Source: Candidatus Kerfeldbacteria bacterium
Lineage (GTDB): Bacteria; Patescibacteriota; Patescibacteriia; SBBC01; CAIJZX01
NCBI GenBank assembly: GCA_016217865.1
Contig: JACRFO010000115.1
Coordinates: forward strand, 1-12,133
Length of the DNA stretch: 12,133 nucleotides
Direction of reading: 5' to 3'
Of the stretch, positions 1 through 5,726 are shown one piece after another; positions within the stretch are counted from its first letter, which is position 1, and each line of letters starts with the position of its first letter. The position numbers and the translations under genes were made by a program. A model generated the notes under the pieces. That model had not been told where the DNA came from and searched no databases. It saw nothing but the letters and a program-made list of their open reading frames with translations.

Positions 1-18
1 ATCTACCGCCGCGCTTGA
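1..18 (+). CDS. 3' end of an upstream gene (partial)
   Basis: Read in the frame starting at base 1, the first five codons encode Ile-Tyr-Arg-Arg-Ala and are followed by TGA at 16-18. This stop lies 2 nt before the methyltransferase ATG, a spacing like that of the other genes here, so these bases are probably the last codons of a co-transcribed upstream gene. Too little is present to say anything about its function, and chance is possible. Confidence 0.4.
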   Translation: MYRRA

Positions 19-20
19 CC

Positions 21-731
21 ATGCCCGCCTACGATTCCTATACGCACCACGATGCTTTCGGACCGAAACGCTGGTCGCATCAGCGGCGTTTTCACGATGG
101 ATTACGGCTGCTTCAGCTCCACCCCCATGACCGACTCCTGGACTATGGTTGTGGCGATGGGTATTTCCTCAAGCTGTGTGCCAAAGCTGTGCCCGAAGCG
201 ACGTTTGTGGGTTATGACCCGCTAGCGAACATGGCCGACCAGGCTCGCCAGGCGCTGGCCAACACGAAGATCGTGGTCACGGAAACCCTGGCCGAGCTTC
301 AGACCAATAGTTTCTCGCACATTACCTGTCTCGAAACCTGCGAGCATCTCGTGCCAGATGCGCTGGATCAGACCCTCCGCGATATCCGTGATGTACTCGA
401 CCCACGCGGTCTCGCCGTATTCAGCGTCCCAGTTGAAATCGGTCCAGTATCATTAGTGAAGAATCTCTACCGCCATCTTCGCCGACCCACATACGAGAAT
501 TGGACCTGGCGGAATCTCTGGCAGGCAACCGTCGGGCTACCGGTAGCACCGTTCATCAACCAGGCCCTCGGCCATCCCTACATCTTCTCGCATATTGGGT
601 TCGATCATCGCCGCTTCGCAGCACGTTTGCGGAGTGATTTCCGCATTGAGCGCGTTGTCTATACGCCGTTCTCCGGACTAGGATTCCTCTGCAATCCAAC
701 AGTCTATTACCTGTGTCGTCCGCGTCCATGA
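21..731 (+). CDS. Class I SAM-dependent methyltransferase
   Basis: A 236-residue soluble protein predicted to move a methyl group from S-adenosylmethionine to an unknown acceptor. The Rossmann-fold signature is clear: motif I LLDYGCGDG at residues 39-47, an acidic strand-2 end at GYDP (64-67), and a motif ITCLETCEHL at 101-110 typical of the Methyltransf_11/23 type, followed by the DVLDPRG turn (125-130) and a short strand with Val-Pro. The second half (about 140-236) is divergent and rich in aromatic and basic residues; it probably binds the acceptor. I chose ATG at 21 over the in-frame TTG two codons upstream because it fits the upstream stop at 16-18. There is no Shine-Dalgarno. It overlaps the next gene by ATGA, implying translational coupling. 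Such methyltransferases often sit in polysaccharide or lipid-glycan clusters, but the substrate cannot be read from the sequence. Confidence 0.88.
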   Translation: MPAYDSYTHHDAFGPKRWSHQRRFHDGLRLLQLHPHDRLLDYGCGDGYFLKLCAKAVPEATFVGYDPLANMADQARQALANTKIVVTETLAELQTNSFSHITCLETCEHLVPDALDQTLRDIRDVLDPRGLAVFSVPVEIGPVSLVKNLYRHLRRPTYENWTWRNLWQATVGLPVAPFINQALGHPYIFSHIGFDHRRFAARLRSDFRIERVVYTPFSGLGFLCNPTVYYLCRPRP

Positions 732-1093
732 CGTTCTTCTTCGGTTCAATCAATGTCGCCATGTTTGACTGGCCATGGTCAATCATTCACCTAATGAGTG
801 GAACCCTCATCGGTCTGCTCCTAGCAGTGAGCTTCCGGCTCGCCCGCCGACAAACATTCTGGTGGACCGGCATCGGCCTCCTGGCGGTTTGGGAACTGTA
901 TGAATGGCTGATGCACTACCTCGACGTCCACCATCACGCAGTCATAGCCGCTTACAAAACCGCAGTTGACAGTTTTGCTTTTGCACCGGAAACATGGGTC
1001 AACATCACCGGCGATTTGATCATTGGTTCAGTTGGGCTCGGGTTCGGGCGATGGATTGTGCGTCGGATCATACGCGAAAAACCTCGAGCTTGA
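728..1093 (+). CDS. Small multi-pass membrane protein, unknown function
   Basis: A 121-residue hydrophobic protein. The ATG at 728 overlaps the methyltransferase stop (ATGA, 728-731); an in-frame GTG at 713 is possible but less likely. About three membrane segments are visible, near residues 17-37, 44-63 and 93-112, with a basic C-terminus (RRIIREKPRA). Charged and polar residues recur in or next to the helices: WELYEW at 55-60, a run of three His at 68-70, and ETWVNITGDLIIG at 88-100. The pattern of W-E-x-x-E followed by N-x-x-x-D and G-x-x-G recalls small VanZ/YjdF-like membrane families, but the resemblance is weak and I do not assign a function. Co-transcription with the methyltransferase is likely. 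Nothing resembling a terminator follows directly. Confidence 0.7.
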   Translation: MTFFFGSINVAMFDWPWSIIHLMSGTLIGLLLAVSFRLARRQTFWWTGIGLLAVWELYEWLMHYLDVHHHAVIAAYKTAVDSFAFAPETWVNITGDLIIGSVGLGFGRWIVRRIIREKPRA

Positions 1094-1143
1094 TGAGTGA
1101 AGTCAGTCGCTACAATCTATCGGCTACAGATATATATTGATCC

Positions 1144-1365
1144 CTAACACTTCTCGGTGTGAGCCAGGCGTAAAAACTTTGCGATATCGTTTGCCCTCAT
1201 GAGAGGGACACCTAGTGCATCGGCGATGTTGTGAATTTTCATATCCGCCCTTGCCAGATCGCGACGGGTTGAGATGAGTAACTCAAACTCGGCATGGCAT
1301 CCCCAGGTCCGGCCGTGCTTTAGAGCGAGTTCTGGATGACGAGGAAGTGAATATCCGCATTTACG
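1144..1365 (-). pseudogene. Decayed fragment with deaminase-like HAE motif
   Basis: On the minus strand 73 codons stay open between an in-frame TAG at 1366-1368 and the stop at 1144-1146. The only ATG is at 1242 and would give just 32 residues, so the frame as a whole has no usable start. The translation contains SLPRHPELALKHGR followed by WGCHAEFELL and then RRDLARADM. The spacing of R-H-P, H-A-E and a following D-L-x-x-A recalls CMP/dCMP or cytidine deaminase-like proteins, in which HAE carries the zinc ligand and catalytic Glu. The second zinc motif (PCxxC) is not intact; the frame ends in LRLAHTEKC where such a motif might be expected. The lower half could alternatively be a small helix-turn-helix piece (IADALGVPL). 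I read it as a remnant; the family is a guess from memory of the pattern. Confidence 0.35.
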
Positions 1366-1541
1366 CTAAGTGCCTGCTCAAAGAAGGTAGCGTGACTGAG
1401 AAGCGAGAACTATTGGCAAACTTCGGGAGTCGACTGATATACAAGGATAAGACGCTTACGTTGTTGAAAGGGGGGTCGGCCACTGTAAAAAATGAGCCTG
1501 ATTTCTGGAAAAGTATTCATGGTATACTGGTACTTCTATGA
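1278..1541 (+). pseudogene. Remnant of serine-recombinase C-terminus (possible)
   Basis: This frame is open after TGA at 1275-1277 and ends at TGA 1539-1541. Its only plausible start, GTG at 1347, directly abuts GAGGAA and leaves no spacing for a ribosome site. From 1350 the translation includes a segment with KEGSVTEKRELLANFGSRL and then a KDKTLTL motif. The order G-x-x-x-x-K-R-x-x-L-x-x-x-G-S-x-L-x-x-K-D-K-x-L matches what I recall of the C-terminal tail of large serine recombinases common in Candidate Phyla Radiation genomes. No catalytic resolvase domain precedes it, since the DNA upstream is on another theme. It is therefore best read as a leftover of a mobile element. The promoter of the following gene lies inside its last codons, and its stop overlaps that gene's ATG. 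Confidence 0.42.
1520..1528 (+). promoter_or_regulatory. Extended -10 promoter of the YibE/F gene
   Basis: TGG-TATACT, a near-perfect extended -10 box (TGn at 1520-1522, hexamer 1523-1528). The hexamer ends 9 nt before the ATG at 1538, so transcription would begin within 1-3 nt of the start codon. No convincing -35 box is found at 16-18 nt spacing, which is normal for extended -10 promoters. No Shine-Dalgarno precedes the ATG, consistent with a leaderless transcript. Confidence 0.6.
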
Positions 1542-2671
1542 AACGAAAATTCCTTACGTTTTTTGTGGTTAGTAGTTTGTTAGGGTTGACTCACACCGCC
1601 TTTGCACAGGTACAAGATCCGAACAGCGATATTGCCCTTCCGTATCCGGCGGTCATTACCAAGACGACGCCTATACCCTCAGATGAAGGTGAAGGTATTC
1701 GATATGATGTCCGCTTTCTTCGCGGTCCGGAAAAAAGCAAAACCGTAACGATTGATGACACACCTTCAACTGTCACTGTTGGTTTCAATACGTACAGGGT
1801 TGGTCAGAAAGTCTTAGTCGCGAAGCTGACGAAAGTTGAAGGTGCTGTTCAGTACCTCATCACGGACTACGAGCGCCGCAATCGTGTCTGGATGGTGGTT
1901 GGTCTGTTTGTACTGGCGGTCATTTGGTTCAGCCGCTGGCGCGGACTACGGTCTATTCTCGGTCTATTGTTTTCGTACCTGGTCATTATCTATTGGGTCG
2001 TCCCGCAGGTTGTCCATGGTCATAATCCGGTCACCGCGAGCATCATCGGCGGCACCGTGATAATGCTCAGTAGCCTGTTTATCACTGAAGGATGGAAACG
2101 TGAATCACAAGCGGCTGCTACCGGCATGATGGTGACCATGCTCGGCATTGGTTTTTTGAGTACCTGGGCGATGGGCTTTACTTTTTTAACCGGCGGCGGC
2201 AGTGAAGAAGCATTTGTCTTGCAAGGGCAAGGGTATGGCAATATTGATATTCGCGGACTGCTCCTGGCCGGGTTTATCATTGGTACCCTCGGTATTCTTG
2301 ATGATGTCGCCATCGCCCAAGTTGCAACCGTCGCTGAGCTGCGCCGCGCTAGTCGGACTATGACGAATCGAGCCGTCTACCAATCGGCTATGCGGGTAGG
2401 AAGAAGTCATATGGCAGCCATCGTCAATACCTTAGTGCTGGCTTATGCCGGTGCATCACTGCCGCTGTTAGTCCTTTTTGGAGCGGGCCATGCTTCCTTT
2501 GGGGATGTGGTGAATGGCGAAGTCGTGGCCACCGAGATCATCCGCTCGGTGATCGGTAGCTTAGGCCTGGTCATGGCCATGCCGATTACTACCTTGGTTG
2601 CTATTTGGTTTGGGGTTCGCTCTGATCATCCCGCAGAAGAGCATCATCACCATTCATCTTCTGTAGGCTGA
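1538..2671 (+). CDS. YibE/F-family membrane protein
   Basis: A 377-residue inner-membrane protein of the YibE/F family (PF07907), whose biochemical role is not established. A signal peptide spans about residues 1-23 (cleavage near AFA-Q). A small extracytoplasmic beta-type domain follows (about 25-115, including VGQKVLV at 88-94, OB-like). About seven membrane segments then run from roughly 117 to 360. The family hallmark is GTLGILDDVAIAQVATVAEL at 249-268, an acidic pair inside a membrane helix followed by a polar turn. The protein ends in a His-rich tail (HPAEEHHHHSSS, 364-375) that may bind metal. It appears to be transcribed alone from its own leaderless promoter. GC content looks lower and codon use somewhat different from the neighbouring genes, and it directly follows recombinase debris, which hints at a separate history. 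Confidence 0.88.
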   Translation: MKRKFLTFFVVSSLLGLTHTAFAQVQDPNSDIALPYPAVITKTTPIPSDEGEGIRYDVRFLRGPEKSKTVTIDDTPSTVTVGFNTYRVGQKVLVAKLTKVEGAVQYLITDYERRNRVWMVVGLFVLAVIWFSRWRGLRSILGLLFSYLVIIYWVVPQVVHGHNPVTASIIGGTVIMLSSLFITEGWKRESQAAATGMMVTMLGIGFLSTWAMGFTFLTGGGSEEAFVLQGQGYGNIDIRGLLLAGFIIGTLGILDDVAIAQVATVAELRRASRTMTNRAVYQSAMRVGRSHMAAIVNTLVLAYAGASLPLLVLFGAGHASFGDVVNGEVVATEIIRSVIGSLGLVMAMPITTLVAIWFGVRSDHPAEEHHHHSSSVG

Positions 2672-2704
2672 CCTAGACAGGAAACGCGGGTCGAGTAAAC
2701 ATAG

Positions 2705-2740
2705 AACCCCTTGTCGGAGTACCCGACGAGGAGTTGGGTT
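2705..2740. repeat. Imperfect inverted repeat downstream of YibE/F gene
   Basis: A 9-bp stem CCTTGTCGG (2709-2717) / CCGACGAGG (2723-2731), with one G-T pair and a 5-nt loop, is flanked by AACCC (2705-2709) and GGGTT (2736-2740), which could extend it. There is no T-run on either side, so it is not a typical intrinsic terminator. It sits 34 nt after the stop of the YibE/F gene and could stabilise the 3' end or help slow transcription arriving from either side. The rest of 2672-2803 shows only one more small palindrome, GACCCATGTGGGTC at 2769-2782. Confidence 0.35.
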
Positions 2741-2781
2741 ATGTGCCCATGCAACCTGCTACCGTTTTGACCCATGTGGGT

Positions 2782-2814
2782 CGTCTCCGATAAGAAATTG
2801 TATTGGCGGAGACG
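2782..2814. repeat. Inverted repeat: tRNA acceptor strand and trailer copy
   Basis: CGTCTCCG at 2782-2789 is the exact reverse complement of CGGAGACG at 2807-2814. The second copy is the 3' acceptor strand of the tRNA-Ser gene plus its discriminator base. In the tRNA precursor (minus strand) the trailer would carry CGGAGACG 17 nt after the discriminator base, the same bases as the tRNA's own 5' acceptor strand (GGAGACG). The trailer could therefore compete with the 5' strand for pairing, or fold back as a hairpin. Confidence 0.6.
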
Positions 2815-2893
2815 AGAGGATTCGAACCTCTGATACCCTTGCGAGTATACCGCATTTCGAGTGCGGCGCTTTCGACCACTCAGCCACGTCTCC
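2804..2893 (-). tRNA. tRNA-Ser (anticodon CGA)
   Basis: A 90-nt serine tRNA on the minus strand. The acceptor stem pairs GGAGACG (2893-2887) with CGTCTCC (2814-2808); the discriminator is G at 2807, and CCA is encoded (2806-2804). The anticodon stem is CCGCA/TGCGG around loop CTCGAAA, giving anticodon CGA (2859-2857), which reads UCG. A long variable arm with stem TATACTC...GGGTATC is the class II hallmark expected of tRNA-Ser. The T arm AGAGG-TTCGAAT-CCTCT is canonical. There is no intron. It is divergent from the tRNA nucleotidyltransferase gene. Confidence 0.96.
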
Positions 2894-2909
2894 AGGTTCG
2901 AGCGGGCTA

Positions 2910-2937
2910 ATGGTAGCAGTTTTCCGCAGAAAAACAA
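2910..2937 (-). promoter_or_regulatory. Predicted promoter of tRNA-Ser
   Basis: On the minus strand TTGTTT (2937-2932) and TGC-TACCAT (hexamer 2915-2910) are 16 nt apart. The predicted start would be near 2903, leaving a leader of about 10 nt before the mature 5' end at 2893. The match to consensus is moderate, but position and the extended TGn support it. The element lies back to back with the promoter of the divergent tRNA nucleotidyltransferase gene. Confidence 0.4.
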
Positions 2938-2944
2938 GGGGTTG

Positions 2945-2953
2945 TGTTAGAAT
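2945..2953 (+). promoter_or_regulatory. Extended -10 promoter of tRNA nucleotidyltransferase
   Basis: TGT-TAGAAT: extended -10 with hexamer 2948-2953, ending 13 nt before ATG 2967. The predicted transcript would carry a leader of about 6-7 nt, too short for a normal ribosome site; a GAGG at 2954-2957 falls before the likely start of transcription. This placement also argues against the longer reading frame starts at 2910 and 2952. Confidence 0.5.
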
Positions 2954-2966
2954 GAGGTCAGCTCCT

Positions 2967-4517
2967 ATGGCCCACGATACCCCTTCACCGTACCCGGCTG
3001 GCCTGATGCGGCTCGCCTCAACTATCGCCCAAGCGGGCGGGCGGGCGTTGTTGGTCGGCGGTCGTGTCCGCGACGAACTTGTTAGCCAACCAACGAAAGA
3101 CTATGACCTTGAGCTCTTCGGCTTACCCGTACGGCAGGTTGAAGCCATGTTGCGGTCATTCGGCCCAGTCAGCCAGGTCGGGAAGTCATTCGGCATTTTC
3201 AAGGTCCGCATTGACACGGTTGATATTGACGTCGGCTTACCGCGACGGGATACCAAAATCAGCAGCGGGCACCGTGGATTTGCTGTTGATGTCGATCCGA
3301 TGATGCCGCCTGCCCAGGCCGCGCGCCGGCGCGATTTCACAATCAACGCCATCATGAAAGATCCGTTAACAGGTGAAGTGCTTGATCCGTTCAACGGCGG
3401 TGATGACCTCGCGCGCCATATCCTGCGCGTCGTCGACCCGGAAACGTTCGTTGACGATCCCCTCCGGGTCTTTCGGGGATTTCAACTTGCTGCGCGTTTC
3501 TCGCTCACCGCTGATCCGGCGACCACGGCACTGTTCCAGACGATGCTACCGCAACTGGATGAGCTTGTTCCTGATCGGATTCGTGATGAGTGGACAAAGC
3601 TCTTCACCCAGGCTGAACGACCTTCGATTGGTCTAGCTCTGGCGCAGAACGTGGGTCTCTTCGCCCACGCGTTCCCGACGATTGAAGCGCTGACGAGTAC
3701 GCCGCAAGACCCAACGCTCCATCCAGAAGGCGATGTCTGGGTTCATACACTCCTCACGGTTGATCACGCTCGGCGTCTGGCCGCAGTGCAACACTATTCG
3801 CCCGAATCAACCCTCATCGTTGTGGCCGCAGCATTTCTCCACGATCTCGGTAAAGTTGAGACCACCGACATTCGCGATGGTCGGATCCGATCCCTCGACC
3901 ACGAAACCGCCGGGGTGAAGCCAGCTCGTGCATTTCTCGAGCATAGCGGTTTTCCCGATCGCCTGATCGCGCCCGTTGTGGGCCTCATCGCCAACCACTT
4001 GAAACCGGCCCAACTTTTTGAATCTGACCGACGCGGTGAGTGGGTTTCCGGCGGAGCCTTGCGGCGCTTGGCTCGTCGTGTTGCTCCCGCTACGATTGAT
4101 CAACTGGCAACGCTCGCAACCGCCGATCATCTCGGCCGCGGACCATTTACGCAGCCTGATGGCTCATCGCAATGGCCGACCCACGATCCAGCCAGCGCGT
4201 GGCTCCGCGCCGAATCAACCACGCGCGGTGTGGTGAGTGGTCAGCCCGAACCTACACTTTACGGTCGCGACTTGATGGATCGCGGCTGGCCGGCTGGTCC
4301 AGAACTTGGACGAGTACTGGCGGCGGCCGAGCGACTGGCTGACCACGGCTGGACCCGTGATCAACTATTAGAGCACCTGCGGAGTGCCGCTGATCCGGCC
4401 GCCGCCGTCGCCCTACTCGAAGCAGAGCTCACTCTGGTTGAAACGGCGGGGACTGGATCGTCCAGCTCGGCAGCCATGTCCGCCAGCGGTACTGCTCCGT
4501 CGTCAACGGCAGGTTAA
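2967..4517 (+). CDS. tRNA nucleotidyltransferase (CCA-adding type) with HD domain
   Basis: A 516-residue class II tRNA nucleotidyltransferase/poly(A) polymerase family protein, predicted to build or repair the 3' CCA end of tRNAs in the cytoplasm. Head domain: LLVGGRVRDEL at 28-38, metal-binding DYD at 45-47, a third acidic site in VDIDV (85-89), and RRRDFTINAI (120-129). The NTP-selecting region and neck follow, with DPFNGGDDL (140-148) and DDPLRVFRGFQLAARF (163-178). A C-terminal HD phosphohydrolase-type domain has His260, HD at 292-293, His312 and NH at 343-344; in the family this can give 2',3'-cyclic phosphodiesterase activity. ATG 2967 was chosen because the promoter box ends at 2953. 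The last 25 or so residues are low-complexity Ser/Ala/Thr/Gly and lie in the 89-bp overlap with the convergent mannosyltransferase gene. The neighbouring tRNA-Ser already encodes CCA, so the enzyme may mainly repair ends or serve other tRNAs. Strict CCA versus A-adding specificity cannot be decided by eye. Confidence 0.9.
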   Translation: MAHDTPSPYPAGLMRLASTIAQAGGRALLVGGRVRDELVSQPTKDYDLELFGLPVRQVEAMLRSFGPVSQVGKSFGIFKVRIDTVDIDVGLPRRDTKISSGHRGFAVDVDPMMPPAQAARRRDFTINAIMKDPLTGEVLDPFNGGDDLARHILRVVDPETFVDDPLRVFRGFQLAARFSLTADPATTALFQTMLPQLDELVPDRIRDEWTKLFTQAERPSIGLALAQNVGLFAHAFPTIEALTSTPQDPTLHPEGDVWVHTLLTVDHARRLAAVQHYSPESTLIVVAAAFLHDLGKVETTDIRDGRIRSLDHETAGVKPARAFLEHSGFPDRLIAPVVGLIANHLKPAQLFESDRRGEWVSGGALRRLARRVAPATIDQLATLATADHLGRGPFTQPDGSSQWPTHDPASAWLRAESTTRGVVSGQPEPTLYGRDLMDRGWPAGPELGRVLAAAERLADHGWTRDQLLEHLRSAADPAAAVALLEAELTLVETAGTGSSSSAAMSASGTAPSSTAG

Positions 4518-5670
4518 GGTACCACGGCAAGAACCAGGCGAAGACGAACACCGCTGCGAGGATATAACCGACAACCAGCCGCCGGCGTTTTGGCCATTGT
4601 TCAGATAGCCAGATTGAAACGAGAGCAATAACAAACAGTCCGAACGGAATGGCGTGGTAGCTATACATGATGCGTTGGATGAAACCGAACGGAATCCACG
4701 TCATCAAGAGTAGGACGAGTAGGAATCGTTTGGCTGGTTGATGCCAGCCGGTGACGAGTGTGTAGAGAAAGACCGCCGCGCCAGTCCACCACAGCCACGG
4801 GTTGGCCATCGACCAAATCACGCTGATGGTGTTACCGGCCGTGTGACTCCAGTACAGGAACGGCCGCCAGAGCAGCAGCCAGCCCCACCACGGCGCCCCG
4901 TAAGGATCCCCCGTTGGCGGGACGGCGAGATGATACTGGAGGAGCTGGACATTGGCCCCCCAGAAATCCGCGGGAATGCCCAGCCAGGTGAAGTGCAGCC
5001 AAAAAACTTTGGTGTAGACGAGGATTGGTACGCCGATGAGAAGAATGAGTGACCAAGCGAACTGCCGTGCGGTAGGATGGCTGCGGCGTTCAAATCCAAA
5101 CCAGTGCGGCCAAACCCATATGGCCAGCGCCGGAACGAGCATAGTCAGTGACAACCACTTTGTCGCCAGAGCTAACCCAGCCGCGACGGCCGCGCCCGTC
5201 AGGATTGCCCAAGGTCGGGCAGAGCGAAGCGCGAAGATCGTTAGGGAGAGCGCCAGCAAGCTGTAGAGGATGTACGGAATGTTAATCAACCCCAGCCGTG
5301 AATCGACGAGGAGAAATCCGTCGAGGAGACTAAGCACCACCGCTAATCGGGCAGCAGTTTCCCGTTTACTGATCAACCACACCAACCACCACAGCACCGG
5401 AATAATGAATGCTCCAGCCACCGCATTGAAGATCCGCCACATGGTTGGCGCGTCACCCGCCGCAGCCAAAATGCTCGCCATCTGAAGTTTTCCCAGCGGT
5501 GGGTGGGCGTCAGTATACGTCGTGTGCGTCAGGTAGTTCCGTGCGTCGGTCACGAAGAAGACTTCGTCGCTGACGATTGTCGCGGGTATGCTGAGATGCC
5601 AGAGGTGGAACCCCAATGCGATGAGGAACCCGAGCCACGGCCATATGAGCCGGCGCTGTTGAGCAGTCAT
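4429..5670 (-). CDS. PMT-family (GT39) protein mannosyltransferase
   Basis: A 413-residue polytopic membrane protein of the dolichyl-phosphate-mannose-protein mannosyltransferase family. Such enzymes use a polyprenyl-phosphate sugar to O-glycosylate Ser/Thr of exported proteins on the outer face of the membrane. Diagnostic motifs are the first-loop acidic pair SDEVFFVTDARNYL (34-47) and YTDAHPPLGKL (52-62), both typical of PMT catalytic loops. About ten to eleven hydrophobic helices follow, and the C-terminal region has MYSYHAIPFGLF and the WFLPWYLNLPL turn found in the PMT C-terminal membrane domain. I chose the ATG at 5670 because a TGC-TATACT box ends 6 nt upstream; longer starts would lie upstream of that promoter. 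It is divergent from galU (56-bp gap) and convergent with the tRNA nucleotidyltransferase, overlapping its 3' end. The natural acceptor is unknown; secreted pilin-like proteins encoded nearby are candidates (inference). Confidence 0.87.
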   Translation of the reverse strand: MTAQQRRLIWPWLGFLIALGFHLWHLSIPATIVSDEVFFVTDARNYLTHTTYTDAHPPLGKLQMASILAAAGDAPTMWRIFNAVAGAFIIPVLWWLVWLISKRETAARLAVVLSLLDGFLLVDSRLGLINIPYILYSLLALSLTIFALRSARPWAILTGAAVAAGLALATKWLSLTMLVPALAIWVWPHWFGFERRSHPTARQFAWSLILLIGVPILVYTKVFWLHFTWLGIPADFWGANVQLLQYHLAVPPTGDPYGAPWWGWLLLWRPFLYWSHTAGNTISVIWSMANPWLWWTGAAVFLYTLVTGWHQPAKRFLLVLLLMTWIPFGFIQRIMYSYHAIPFGLFVIALVSIWLSEQWPKRRRLVVGYILAAVFVFAWFLPWYLNLPLTTEQYRWRTWLPSWTIQSPPFQPE

Positions 5671-5676
5671 AGTTGT

Positions 5677-5685
5677 AGTATAGCA
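5677..5685 (-). promoter_or_regulatory. Leaderless-type promoter of the PMT gene
   Basis: On the minus strand TGC-TATACT (hexamer 5682-5677) is followed by 6 nt and the ATG at 5670, so transcription would start at or next to the A of ATG. No good -35 box is visible. There is no Shine-Dalgarno. Confidence 0.6.
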
Positions 5686-5691
5686 AATGTG

Positions 5692-5720
5692 TGGACGTAT
5701 GAGCGCATTTATGGTATAGT
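5692..5720 (+). promoter_or_regulatory. Leaderless-type promoter of the galU operon
   Basis: TGGACG (5692-5697), a 17-nt spacer, and TGG-TATAGT (hexamer 5715-5720). The hexamer ends 6 nt before ATG 5727, placing the transcription start at the start codon. It shares a 56-bp intergenic region with the divergent PMT promoter, so one bound protein could affect both. Confidence 0.62.
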
Positions 5721-5726
5721 TCGCCC

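Noticed and set aside
2705..2740. Inverted repeat as a rho-independent terminator
   Set aside because: The stem is good but no T-run follows on either strand, so I list it only as a repeat.
2910..2966. Longer start for the tRNA nucleotidyltransferase
   Set aside because: The extra N-terminus would overlap the -10 box at 2948-2953 and adds basic residues with no family counterpart; ATG 2967 fits the promoter.
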